This document shows, piece by piece, positions 14,594-21,720 of a DNA stretch of 23,626 nucleotides. The position numbers and the translations under genes were made by a program. The stretch spans positions 1-23,626 of IMG/VR virus record IMGVR_UViG_3300024999_000406. The stretch is one strand, 5' to 3'. The notes beneath the pieces were generated by a model. It had not been told where the DNA came from. It did no database searches and worked only from the letters and a program-made list of their open reading frames with translations. Each line of letters starts with the position of its first letter. Position 1 is the stretch's first letter. The DNA comes from a virus.

Positions 14594-15238
14594 TCAGCTC
14601 GCGTAATAGGTCGGGGTCCCTTCCATCGTGATAACCGAGGAAGTCGTGACAAGCCCCTGGGCCTGGCCGCCGGGAAGAAGAGAGCATCCGACGAATCCAG
14701 CAAAGGCCAGGATTTTCCCGCCCACGCCAAAGGTGAATTTGAAAGCTCTTTTCCCCTGGATATTGGAGGCGGCCTGCATTGCCAGGAGTCCGGCGTCGGC
14801 GGCGTCCCAGATATGGGAGAACTGATACGAGATTGCCGAGGGCAGGCCGGGGATCTGGGATTTCGTATTCTGGTGAATCGTGGTCGTGTCCACAAAATCG
14901 AACTCGCCGCCGGACCCGTTGACGGTCAGGGCCGTGGTGATGCTGGTTCCGAAGGTCAATTTCTGAGCCCCGCCAGAGGTAAAGGTGTCAAAGTTGGTCG
15001 TATCGACGCCCTCAAGCTCGAAAGTACCGGCCGCGACATTGGCGACCCTGACAACCTTCTCGTCAAGCTGATACATACCGAGAAGATCAAGATAGACATA
15101 ATCTCCGTTGCTGTATCCATGGTCGGCGGAAGAGACTACGCCAGGATTGGCCTTGGTGATTCCAGTGATAGTCTTGGCGGCGGCGATTGCCGACTGCATT
15201 GCGACTGCAACATTTTTCCATACAATTGGAGTAGCCAT
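14594..15238 (-). CDS. Major tail tube protein
   Basis: 214-aa protein with a very strong SD (AAGGAG, 7-8 nt before the ATG), as expected for a highly made virion protein. The C-terminal half (IPGLPSAISYQFSHIWDAAD, IQGKRAFKFTFGVGGKILAF, PTYYAS end) fits the tail tube fold, in which a beta sandwich forms the tube wall. Residues about 23-90 form a distinct module, ITGITKANPGVVSSADHGYS through TFELEGVD, resembling the FCCH-like beta domains often inserted in phage structural proteins. It lies between the tail completion and chaperone genes, the standard order. Confidence 0.88.
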   Translation of the reverse strand: MATPIVWKNVAVAMQSAIAAAKTITGITKANPGVVSSADHGYSNGDYVYLDLLGMYQLDEKVVRVANVAAGTFELEGVDTTNFDTFTSGGAQKLTFGTSITTALTVNGSGGEFDFVDTTTIHQNTKSQIPGLPSAISYQFSHIWDAADAGLLAMQAASNIQGKRAFKFTFGVGGKILAFAGFVGCSLLPGGQAQGLVTTSSVITMEGTPTYYAS

Positions 15239-15254
15239 TTTTCGTGCTCCTTAT

Positions 15255-15297
15255 GTCATCACGACATTAGTCTTGGCCCCTGCCCAGTCATCACGAC
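15255..15297. repeat. Direct repeat in the gap before the tail tube gene
   Basis: GTCATCACGAC occurs exactly at 15255-15265 and 15287-15297, 32 nt apart, inside the 82-nt non-coding gap (15239-15320) between the tail completion and tube genes. This is one of the longer gaps in an otherwise packed operon. The repeat could be an operator or a remnant; no promoter elements are obvious. Confidence 0.5.
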
Positions 15298-15320
15298 GGT
15301 CAGTGCCAAATTTTGCTGGC

Positions 15321-15674
15321 CTACGCTGGCCAGATATAAAACTCGATCATTACTCGGTATTCCTTACTGACTTCTTCGTACAAATCCATGGTTGCAATCA
15401 ATGCGGTCCCGGCAAAGGTCGCCGTGTCGATTGCCGTTTTTGCCGAGGCTGCAAGAGTCTTCGCCGCCCCGTAGGTTGCTGCCCAGATATCGACCTGCAG
15501 CCTCATTTTCTCCGGTTTCGCGCTGTTGGCTGATACCAGCATCGGCACCGCGTCAATCACCTGAAAAGTGATGTACGGAGAGACGAGCGTCGGCATGGTG
15601 TTGACTACCGGGTAACACCGGCCGGAACAGAGATTCCCGAGAAGGGTCTGTATGCTGGCCTCGATGGTTGGCAT
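15321..15674 (-). CDS. DUF3168-type tail completion protein
   Basis: 117-aa protein with the DUF3168 layout: an N-terminal helix with a Pro break, PYITFQVID at 33-41, RLQVDIWAATYGAAKTLAA at 58-76 (strand followed by helix), and a closing strand YRVMIEFYIW at 106-115. Family members cap the tail tube or join it to the head in siphophages. It overlaps the previous gene by one base (TGATG) and precedes the tube gene, as usual. No odd features. Confidence 0.87.
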   Translation of the reverse strand: MPTIEASIQTLLGNLCSGRCYPVVNTMPTLVSPYITFQVIDAVPMLVSANSAKPEKMRLQVDIWAATYGAAKTLAASAKTAIDTATFAGTALIATMDLYEEVSKEYRVMIEFYIWPA

Positions 15675-15898
15675 CAGTCTTTGGTTTCCTCTTGGTCAGG
15701 CTCATCTACCTCAATGAGGCGGTATTTCCGTTTAACAAGCTCTTTTGGTGGATCGTCCGGGTAGTACTCAACGTCCACGACAACCAGTTCGCTCGCGTGG
15801 GCGCGAAGGGTAAAACCTTTGCAATTCTTCGGCAGGCCAAGCAGTTCGGTAAGTTCTTTGACAAGCCTGCTTTTTTGCGCTGCTATCGGTGCGGCCAT
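15674..15898 (-). CDS. Small hypothetical protein
   Basis: 74-aa protein with a GAGGG SD directly before TAAATG. An N-terminal helical part (AAQKSRLVKELTELLGLP) is followed by strands (GFTLRAHASELVVVDVEYYP) and a charged C-terminus with DEPDQEETKD. It lies between the head-tail joining and tail completion genes. Small proteins at this place are common in HK97-like modules, but I cannot name a family. Confidence 0.72.
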   Translation of the reverse strand: MAAPIAAQKSRLVKELTELLGLPKNCKGFTLRAHASELVVVDVEYYPDDPPKELVKRKYRLIEVDEPDQEETKD

Positions 15899-16228
15899 TT
15901 AACCCTCACTCAACCCGGTTTTGGCCATGATATCGTATTCAACGTGTTTCTCGCCGATATCGATCAGGGCCGTGATGTCGTAATATTTGCTATCATAAAC
16001 AATCCGCATCGTTGCATTAAGTCCAGCAATCCAGCGGATGTTGAATCGTGTCGTCGTTTCATTCTGCGCCGCCTGCGCCGCCACCAGATCGCGGCCGCGC
16101 AATGGCAGAACTGCTGCCCATATCGGCTGTCCGAAATCTGCCCATGTGTGAACTGTGCCACCGTATGTGTCGGTGGTTTCGGTTCTGCTCTGGATGGTGA
16201 TGATTTTATCTCTCTGACCTGGTCTCAT
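15899..16228 (-). CDS. Head-tail joining (adaptor/stopper) protein
   Basis: 109-aa protein with the family pattern MRPGQRDKIITIQSRTE at the N-terminus, DTYGGTVHTWADFGQPIWA at 20-38, a helix around 46-58 and a closing beta region (RFNIRWIAGL, MRIVYDSKYYDI). This matches Phage_H_T_join/SPP1 gp16-type stoppers, which close the portal channel after packaging and connect to the tail. The start is TGATG-coupled to the connector gene with GGAGG 5 nt upstream. Confidence is high from motif plus order. Confidence 0.9.
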   Translation of the reverse strand: MRPGQRDKIITIQSRTETTDTYGGTVHTWADFGQPIWAAVLPLRGRDLVAAQAAQNETTTRFNIRWIAGLNATMRIVYDSKYYDITALIDIGEKHVEYDIMAKTGLSEG

Positions 16229-17067
16229 CAGAACCTCCGCGCCGAATCCATGGCGAACAGATGAGAGGCCGCCCGGGGCAACCTTGCCGGAATCACGTTT
16301 CGCTCAAGCACGGTATCGCCCCTGTTCTCGTGAAAGTCGGTGATTATCAGCTTCATACCGGCAATCGTGGTCTGCGGAATTTCCCCGATAAACATGGATC
16401 CGGTCCCGGCCGTGGTGATATCGATTGCTGCGCCGCCGGAAGTCGCCGCCAGTTTCAGCGAGACACCGGCCACAGCATCATGGACGAAATAATCTGTGAG
16501 AGCGGCCAGGCCGGTAGGTAATGCCCCGCCGGACACCGACAGCCTGACCTTGTCGCCATCGGCAAATGGATGGTTGGCGGCCGCCAAGGTATCAGTAGCC
16601 GCGGTCGCCGTTAATGGCACCAGATAGCCGGCCTTGAACCTGATATGGATCGGGTTTTTCGGCGAAAGCGTTGCATCCGGCCAGGATTTGTCATATCCAA
16701 GCACGATTCGGCCAGGTGTCGAATCCGTGTCGACCTCATACTCGGTATCGGCGAAGGTGTTCACCGTGCCGTCACTGTCTCGGTATTTCACGAACTCCAC
16801 GGCCCGTAGCGGCGGATGATGTAACTGGATCTCACCGTCGGCCGGCCAGGCGTCAAGGTACAAATCCCAGATCTGCAGGACCATGGCCTTCCATGTCTCG
16901 GTTTCCGCAACCTGACGAGCTGCCGTGATCCAGCCGGTCAGCATCTCATCCTTGACGGTATATAAAGCGGCACCGGCAGCATCAACGGCGAGGCCAAGAT
17001 GCAGCTTCGCTTCGGTGAGCGAGATGGGCTCGGCGGCCGGCGCCGTATATTGAGACAGGGCAGACAA
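16228..17067 (-). CDS. gp6-like head-tail connector with inserted beta domain
   Basis: 279 aa, longer than the roughly 100-200 aa usual for gp6-like connectors. The connector fold is split: residues 12-150 (ISLTEAKLHL, VAETETWKAMVLQIWDL, EIQLHHPPLRAVEFVKY, IHIRFKAGY) and 229-279 (KLIITDFHENRGD, DSARRF). Between them, about 152-228, lies an Ala/Thr/Gly-rich beta module with NHPFADGDKVRLS and TDYFVHDAVAG. The likely start is a TTG at 17067, immediately after the upstream stop. The protein would form the ring below the portal; the insert would project outwards. Confidence 0.88.
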   Translation of the reverse strand: MSALSQYTAPAAEPISLTEAKLHLGLAVDAAGAALYTVKDEMLTGWITAARQVAETETWKAMVLQIWDLYLDAWPADGEIQLHHPPLRAVEFVKYRDSDGTVNTFADTEYEVDTDSTPGRIVLGYDKSWPDATLSPKNPIHIRFKAGYLVPLTATAATDTLAAANHPFADGDKVRLSVSGGALPTGLAALTDYFVHDAVAGVSLKLAATSGGAAIDITTAGTGSMFIGEIPQTTIAGMKLIITDFHENRGDTVLERNVIPARLPRAASHLFAMDSARRF

Positions 17068-17583
17068 TTACGCGGCCTCGACCATGTAGGACAAGATCAC
17101 GTCGATATGGGTCGCTGTGGCCAGGTTGCTGCCGGCCGCCTGTTTCGACACATACACGCCGGTATTTGCATCATTGGCGACAAATGACGCACCATCGGCA
17201 AGCACTGTGACGTTTGCAGAGTTCGGCTTGACTATGGCCGATTGTGTCAAGGCGGCGACGGCAACGACAAACGGCCTTGCCGCGCTTCCACCTTGGGTCG
17301 TGACGATATCGACAGAGGTTGCGGTTTGAGCCGCGCCGCCGATAGCTATCATCGTCAGATCAACTATCCGGTATTTGTAGCCGGCGAGCTGCGGTAGGAT
17401 TAAAAGGCCAGCGTTGACCTCGGCTGTGGTCGCCCTGACGCGTTTGTTCAGGACAAGCCCGGTGACGATTGAGCCGGACTGAGCGTCGATCTTGCCGCCG
17501 TTCTGCACCTCTATCGTCCCGCCATCAGCAACGACCCTCTTTGCGCCGCCCTGCTCGTTGTAAACTTTGGTGTTGTAACTCAT
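17068..17583 (-). CDS. Virion surface/head fibre-like structural protein
   Basis: 171-aa protein. The N-terminus (MSYNTKVYNEQGGAKRVVAD) leads into short beta repeats (GGTIEVQNGGKIDAQSGSIV) like a small beta-helix or fibre base. The C-terminal part (50-171) is a Val/Ala/Thr-rich beta domain ending ATHIDVILSYMVEAA. Proteins of this type near capsid genes are often head decoration or head-fibre proteins; this is inference. It overlaps the preceding small gene by ATGA and leads directly into the connector gene. Confidence 0.75.
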   Translation of the reverse strand: MSYNTKVYNEQGGAKRVVADGGTIEVQNGGKIDAQSGSIVTGLVLNKRVRATTAEVNAGLLILPQLAGYKYRIVDLTMIAIGGAAQTATSVDIVTTQGGSAARPFVVAVAALTQSAIVKPNSANVTVLADGASFVANDANTGVYVSKQAAGSNLATATHIDVILSYMVEAA

Positions 17584-17798
17584 TTTTTACCTCTCGGTTT
17601 CGCCTTTTTCGGGCGAGCGTCAGTGTTTTCTTGAGGCTCAATCACGGCCATTTCGACGCGGGCCGGCCCGCGTTCTACCAGTTCCGCATAGCCGCCCCTG
17701 ATAAGGGAAACCCCGGTTTCATTATCAACCGTGATCTCCTGGCCGGGCATGGCCGGCCCGTCGGGACCGGCCATGATTGATTTCAGCTTAACCTTCAC
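17580..17798 (-). CDS. Small phage protein between capsid and connector genes
   Basis: 72-aa protein beginning MKVKLKSIMAGPDGPAMPGQ, followed by TGVSLIRGGYAELVE. This 'GPxGxxxPGxE...GGYAE' arrangement is common in small proteins encoded beside capsid and connector genes of siphophages. The C-terminus is strongly basic (RPKKAKPRGKK). Its function is not established. It overlaps the next gene by four bases and follows the previous by 3 nt. Confidence 0.78.
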   Translation of the reverse strand: MKVKLKSIMAGPDGPAMPGQEITVDNETGVSLIRGGYAELVERGPARVEMAVIEPQENTDARPKKAKPRGKK

Positions 17799-17801
17799 CG
17801 A

Positions 17802-18248
17802 TTACGCCGCTGCAGGGCTGGCCGCAAAGGAAGATGCCAGTAACCCGGTGGTAAGTTCGGGCTTGACCTTGCCGTTGTACCTGATCGCGGTAACACCAAG
17901 GATCAGGGTATTTGCCACCCCGAGTGTGATCATGCCCTCAAGATACCGATATGTGGTCGGGTCAGGTTGATAGATGTCGACCACAATGGCCGAATGGGTA
18001 AGTGCCGCAGTGGTGGCTGTGACGGTATGGGTTGCACCTCCGGCAAGCTTGGTGCCACCGGTTGCATTGGTGGAATTGCCGTTGATGTCGCAGGCGATAG
18101 TCCCAGTGGCAAGCAGGGTTCCAAACTCGAAAATCAACATGAGGCCTTCATATCCGGCCATGTCGATGATATCGGTTTTTCTGGTGGTCTGTGCGGCAGC
18201 AAAATAGCCGAGCACCTGATCCACTTTCACATTTTTTGACAGATTCAT
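17802..18248 (-). CDS. Capsid-associated structural/decoration-like protein
   Basis: 148 aa counted from the ATG at 18248, which has AAGGTG about 6 nt upstream; a longer reading to 18287 starts inside the post-capsid hairpin and is rejected. The protein is beta-rich with low charge (GYFAAAQTTRKTDIIDMAGY, THTVTATTAALTHSAIVVDI) and ends in Ala/Ser/Pro. Placed directly after the major capsid gene, it is probably a virion component such as a decoration protein. No specific family is recognised. Confidence 0.78.
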   Translation of the reverse strand: MNLSKNVKVDQVLGYFAAAQTTRKTDIIDMAGYEGLMLIFEFGTLLATGTIACDINGNSTNATGGTKLAGGATHTVTATTAALTHSAIVVDIYQPDPTTYRYLEGMITLGVANTLILGVTAIRYNGKVKPELTTGLLASSFAASPAAA

Positions 18249-18272
18249 ATCTTCACCTTTATTGACTTTTGA

Positions 18273-18293
18273 GCCCTGGCTCATCACCAGGGC
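18273..18293 (-). promoter_or_regulatory. Hairpin after the major capsid gene
   Basis: GCCCTGG and CCAGGGC form a perfect 7-bp stem with a 7-nt loop, 16 nt after the capsid stop. The minus-strand transcript continues TCAAAAGTC, with no U-run, so this is not a standard intrinsic terminator. A role in mRNA processing or protection of the capsid message is more likely. Confidence 0.6.
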
Positions 18294-18309
18294 GGGAAGG
18301 TTCTACCGA

Positions 18310-19515
18310 TTAGGGTTTGGTTTTGATCCTGGCAAACGCCTCGGAGAGTACCGGCATACCGTCAAACTCGGTGTCGAACAGGAAGCCAACCTGGCGCTCT
18401 CTGGCGAAAAGCTCATTCAGGCGCTTAATTCGCAAAGAGAGCGACTGTACGGTCCAATACCAGGAGAAGTCACCGAACATGCCGACGTAAAGGCCGGCGG
18501 TAAAGGTGTTCGGCACATACTCGCTCATGTAGAGAGGAGAACCCTTGAGATTGTCCATCTCGCCGACCTTGTCGGTCATCTCAAAGAGCCACCGACCCTC
18601 GCCGTCTTTGACCTTGGCGAGCTTGGCAACTGCGGTCCGATTGAACAGCCACACAGCCTTTCGCATGTATTGCGATTTCAGGCTGTATTTGATGTTGACG
18701 ATGTCGTCGGCCACGAAGTCGGTTGACTGCTCAAGGGTAACGTCACGGTCGGTGTTGATGCCCTTTGCTGATGCGACAAACACGCCAAGGGGTTCCTGAT
18801 TGCCGGATCCGAGCAGATATTTGTTCTCTTTCAGGACTGAATACTTGTATGCGGCCCGGTCCATGACAATGGCCTCCGGATTCATGCCGTCGGCGCGAAG
18901 CATTGCGTCACTGATTTTGATCAGCTTGCTGGATGGATGGGGTTTGAATTCCCGCTTGCCGAACGACAGGGCGGTATCTTCCGGTGCCGTCTTGATCTCG
19001 GTGATCATGGCAAAATCATCGACATCGTTTTCCAGGGTCGGGTATCCCAGGCCGTTGACATTGGTCGTGGTATGTCCGGTGGCGAGCTGCTCCATGAAAA
19101 CCAGATTTTTCACGGCAGAGATGAGTTTCGGCACGAACTCTTGGGGAGCGTTAAGGAAGCCGCCGCCGGTGTCACTGCTGGTCACGAGCGCCCGCTGCTC
19201 CTCCGGGGAAAGATTGCCGGTGCGGAGCAGGTTGCGGAATGCGGCAGACCTTAACTCAGCGTCCGGGGTCGGAGGTGCGGCCGATCCTTCGCCACCGATC
19301 TTTGCGGCAGCATTCGCCCGCTCTTCTTCCTGAAGCCTGGTTTCCCGGTCGATATTCTCCCGGAGCGTTACGGCCTCACTGAGAAGTGCGTCATACTGCC
19401 CCTTTTCTTCGGCGGAAAGCTCTCGTTTTTCTGCCTCTGCCTTGTCAACCAGGGCGCGGCCCTCGGTCACGGCCCGGTTCCGCTTTTCAAGCATTTCTCT
19501 AAGCTTTGCACTCAT
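18310..19515 (-). CDS. HK97-type major capsid protein
   Basis: 401 aa. The start at 19515 is decided by AAAGGAG 6 nt upstream; the frame is open further to 19644 but that part is not protein-like. Residues 1-70 are coiled coil and, with the acidic linker to about 105, form the delta/scaffold domain that the protease removes. The mature shell domain begins near TSSDTGGGFLNAPQEF (112-127) and shows HK97-fold landmarks (PTLEN, KISDAML, GSGNQEPLGV, PLYMSEYVP, VGMFGDFSWY). It follows the protease gene with a 79-nt gap holding a hairpin. It would be among the most abundant proteins of the phage. Confidence 0.96.
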   Translation of the reverse strand: MSAKLREMLEKRNRAVTEGRALVDKAEAEKRELSAEEKGQYDALLSEAVTLRENIDRETRLQEEERANAAAKIGGEGSAAPPTPDAELRSAAFRNLLRTGNLSPEEQRALVTSSDTGGGFLNAPQEFVPKLISAVKNLVFMEQLATGHTTTNVNGLGYPTLENDVDDFAMITEIKTAPEDTALSFGKREFKPHPSSKLIKISDAMLRADGMNPEAIVMDRAAYKYSVLKENKYLLGSGNQEPLGVFVASAKGINTDRDVTLEQSTDFVADDIVNIKYSLKSQYMRKAVWLFNRTAVAKLAKVKDGEGRWLFEMTDKVGEMDNLKGSPLYMSEYVPNTFTAGLYVGMFGDFSWYWTVQSLSLRIKRLNELFARERQVGFLFDTEFDGMPVLSEAFARIKTKP

Positions 19516-19521
19516 ATTGTG

Positions 19522-19542
19522 CTCCTTTCCGCCCAAGCGGAA
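19522..19542 (-). promoter_or_regulatory. Hairpin joined to the capsid ribosome binding site
   Basis: TTCCGC-TTGG-GCGGAA (19542-19527) is a perfect 6-bp stem with a tetraloop. The capsid SD AAAGGAG (19528-19522) begins with the last two bases of the stem. The SD core GGAG stays single-stranded. The placement suggests that the hairpin stabilises the 5' end or positions the ribosome. A second weak stem (GAGCC/GGCTC) lies at 19593-19580. Confidence 0.6.
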
Positions 19543-19594
19543 GTGTTCCGGCCCTGCCTTACGGCGGTCCTTTTGTTGTGAGCCTGTGGGCTCC

Positions 19595-20203
19595 CTACAA
19601 CGCGGCCTCCAGGTCCAGACGGAGCCGCCGCAAATAACTGTCATTCACCTTCGGTACTTCTTTCGCCTTCGCCCCTTCAAGGGATCGAAGGGCACAATCT
19701 GTTTCCGGGTAGGCTGGATACGTCACCGGGGAAGCATCATAGATTCGCTCGAATTTCCCTATGGTCCTGGTCCAGTTACCTGAATCGTCGGCATCTCTAG
19801 TCCAGATATCTCCACCATCGGCGACCTTGAAGGCAAAGGACATCTCTTTTACGTCTTTCCGCTCCATGGAGACGCGGAGGTCACGACCAGCCGTCGTGTC
19901 AGGTAGGTCTATTTCAACAGAAAGCCCGGTTTCATCCTCTTTCATGCGGAGGGTTCCGGATGATGTCCGGCCTAAAACATGATCGGGGTTGTGGTTCCAT
20001 AAGGCGCGAACATCGGACACCTTTAGGGCTTCAGTAAACGCGCCAGGCTTGATAATTTCACGGAAGCAACCGGCGAGAAGTTCGGATGGAGAATCGAACA
20101 CCGCCGCATGACCGCGAAACATCTGGGTTCCGTCCTCTTTGGTATCCATTCGAAGTTCGAATGATAGCCCCCTCCGCTCTTTGCCCTCTATATTCGGTTT
20201 CAT
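19595..20203 (-). CDS. HK97-family prohead protease
   Basis: 202-aa serine protease that matures the capsid by removing the delta domain. The catalytic His lies in LWNHNPDHVLGRT (His71) and the nucleophile in KEMSFAF (Ser122); the third family motif is SPVTYPAYP (158-166), with an acidic residue just before it (Asp156 or Glu152) as candidate third member. The spacing of His and Ser is close to that in HK97 gp4. The C-terminus is basic (YLRRLRLDLEAAL). It overlaps the portal by ATGA and precedes the capsid gene, the standard order. Confidence 0.95.
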   Translation of the reverse strand: MKPNIEGKERRGLSFELRMDTKEDGTQMFRGHAAVFDSPSELLAGCFREIIKPGAFTEALKVSDVRALWNHNPDHVLGRTSSGTLRMKEDETGLSVEIDLPDTTAGRDLRVSMERKDVKEMSFAFKVADGGDIWTRDADDSGNWTRTIGKFERIYDASPVTYPAYPETDCALRSLEGAKAKEVPKVNDSYLRRLRLDLEAAL

Positions 20204-21504
20204 GCTGTTTTTTCCTTTTGTGCAGGTGGTTTCTGTCCTGCCATTTTCACCGGCATCATTCCCGACTGTAGGTAATACTGTTTTCCCTCTTCGGTGCCGG
20301 TTGGGTTCTCGCCCTCGTAGAGTCGGATGCCGTCCGGGGTTATTGAGGCCATGTCGAACCTGTTCTTGAGATATACCGCCCTGGCCGCTACATCCCCCCG
20401 CATCAGGGCGTCCATGTCAAAGTCGATATCAATGACGCCGATTTCGGATGGATACAGGAGGTCACGTTCAAGCGCACCCTCCCACCGACGAACATTCGGC
20501 CACATCGTGTTCACGCGAAAAAGGGTCATAAATTGCTCTGCACTGGCGAAAGTCGGCGCTTTGTCGCCGGCGGCACCGAGCATCAGCGGGACATGGTAGA
20601 TGCGGAAAATGTCCTCGATCTGGAATTTCCTTGTTTCGAGGAATTGTGATTCTTCGGCGGTCATGCCGATCTTGGCAATGTCCATTCCCTCTTCAAGAAT
20701 CAGGGTTTTATGGGCGTTGGCCGATCCGGCATATTCGCCGCCTGTGTTCAGTTGGCCCTTCAGCCGATTGTACGCCTCTTCTTTCAACTTCTGTGGGTGC
20801 TTAAATACCTTTCCGATCTGTGCCCCATTGCTGAACAGTTTCGCGCCGTGTTCCTCGGTCGCCATGGCCAGCCCTACAGCCTGGTAGGCCGCCCACTTTA
20901 TCCGGCCGATACCGATAATCCCGTTAATGGTGTAATCACGGATGTGCAGCACTTCGTCGGACGTTAAAACCTCAGAGCTGCCGTTCAGTGGGAAGTGATG
21001 ATAATAAAGAGTTGAACCGGCGGGTGGGCATGGGGTTGTGTCGCTCAGATAGTAGGTGCTTTGCTCGGGAGTAATAACAAAGGGGAAAACATAGTCAGGG
21101 TGCATCGGGACCAGTTCGTTGAGCCCCCGGCCTGGATGAAAAACTATCTTTGCATAGCCATTTCCCCGTAAAAGCCTGTGCCCCTCCATCATTTCGATGA
21201 ATTCAAACGACGATTGCCACCTATTCGGCCGATAAAGCAGGAGTTTTGAGCATCTATGAGAAGGGACTAAATCCTTACCCCCATCATCCCTGATCCGCTT
21301 GGTCTGCAAGGGGAATGACGCCAGCGTCTCAGAGAGGACCGAAACGCAACAGTAGACGGCGGATGTGCGGAGGGCGGTATTTGGAGTGACATTCTGGCCT
21401 GAAGCGTTGACATGGCCACCGAGATACTCGGAGATGGCGGGGTCGCCTGATTTCAGCGATATTGTCGACCGTTGCTCTATGGCTCGGGATAGGAATCCCA
21501 TCAT
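20200..21504 (-). CDS. HK97-type portal protein
   Basis: 434 aa, a normal length for HK97-type portals. Recognisable elements are SAVYCCVSVLSETLASFPL (48-66), LLRGNGYAKI (111-120), LVPMHPDYV (131-139), a helical stem region with MTAEESQFLETRKFQIEDIF, and VPLMLGAAGDKAPTFASAEQF followed by the Trp-containing crown-proximal helix. The protein forms the dodecameric ring through which DNA is packaged. There are two adjacent ATGs at 21504 and 21501; GAGGGG upstream allows either. The C-terminal tail is Lys/Pro-rich. It overlaps the small membrane protein gene upstream and the protease downstream. Confidence 0.95.
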   Translation of the reverse strand: MMGFLSRAIEQRSTISLKSGDPAISEYLGGHVNASGQNVTPNTALRTSAVYCCVSVLSETLASFPLQTKRIRDDGGKDLVPSHRCSKLLLYRPNRWQSSFEFIEMMEGHRLLRGNGYAKIVFHPGRGLNELVPMHPDYVFPFVITPEQSTYYLSDTTPCPPAGSTLYYHHFPLNGSSEVLTSDEVLHIRDYTINGIIGIGRIKWAAYQAVGLAMATEEHGAKLFSNGAQIGKVFKHPQKLKEEAYNRLKGQLNTGGEYAGSANAHKTLILEEGMDIAKIGMTAEESQFLETRKFQIEDIFRIYHVPLMLGAAGDKAPTFASAEQFMTLFRVNTMWPNVRRWEGALERDLLYPSEIGVIDIDFDMDALMRGDVAARAVYLKNRFDMASITPDGIRLYEGENPTGTEEGKQYYLQSGMMPVKMAGQKPPAQKEKTA

Positions 21505-21650
21505 TTACCCCTCGGAGTAGAGAGGAATACGCCACCGGCAAGCATGATTGATCCGCAAACTGTGTAAGATATCCAGGGATTAACGAGGAAAAGACCGTAC
21601 CCAAGGAGGCACAGTCCTGATATGGCGAGGAGGTCGGGAAGGAATTTCAA
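21501..21650 (-). CDS. 49-aa two-TM membrane protein (TTG start)
   Basis: A short frame from TTG 21650 with GAGG 7 nt upstream, ending by overlap with the portal start. It encodes MKFLPDLLAISGLCLLGYGL at 1-20, a Trp-containing turn (NPWISY), and a second hydrophobic segment (CGSIMLAGGVFL), then a basic end. Two TM helices with both termini on the same side are predicted. Similar tiny membrane proteins beside portal genes occur in other phages as far as I recall. The role is unknown; no start other than TTG fits. Confidence 0.68.
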   Translation of the reverse strand: MKFLPDLLAISGLCLLGYGLFLVNPWISYTVCGSIMLAGGVFLSTPRGK

Positions 21651-21657
21651 TACAAAA

Positions 21658-21710
21658 CCTCATCTTTTAGCGGGATTATGGTCTATTTACCCATACGCTA
21701 AAAGATGAGG
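21658..21710 (-). promoter_or_regulatory. 15-bp inverted repeat covering a ribosome binding site
   Basis: CCTCATCTTTTAGCG (21658-21672) and its exact complement (21696-21710) flank 23 nt, within which TATGG/CCATA adds a further 5 bp. On the minus-strand transcript the 3' arm ends in GAGG, the SD of the 49-aa protein, and TTTTG follows. The element could attenuate transcription between packaging and structural genes, block translation of the small protein, or bind a dimeric regulator. Confidence 0.8.
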
Positions 21711-21720
21711 CTATACAATA

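Noticed and set aside
15668-16264. Forward-strand ORF of 198 codons
   Set aside because: Spans the reverse of two coupled minus-strand genes, including the recognised head-tail joining protein; no SD or domain.
18273-18293. Intrinsic terminator after the capsid gene
   Set aside because: The stem is sound but no U-run follows on the minus strand, and essential genes continue downstream.
18800-19333. Forward-strand ORF of 177 codons opposite the capsid gene
   Set aside because: Ser/Ala-rich shadow of the capsid reading frame.
19516-19644. N-terminal extension of the major capsid protein
   Set aside because: The extra residues do not resemble a capsid N-terminus and run through two hairpins and the end of the protease gene; AAAGGAG marks the ATG at 19515.
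21580-21664. Short ORF from the ATG at 21664 reading MRFCIEIPSRPP
   Set aside because: Only 27 codons, Arg/Pro-rich, with no SD; the overlapping frame gives a well-formed two-TM protein with an SD.
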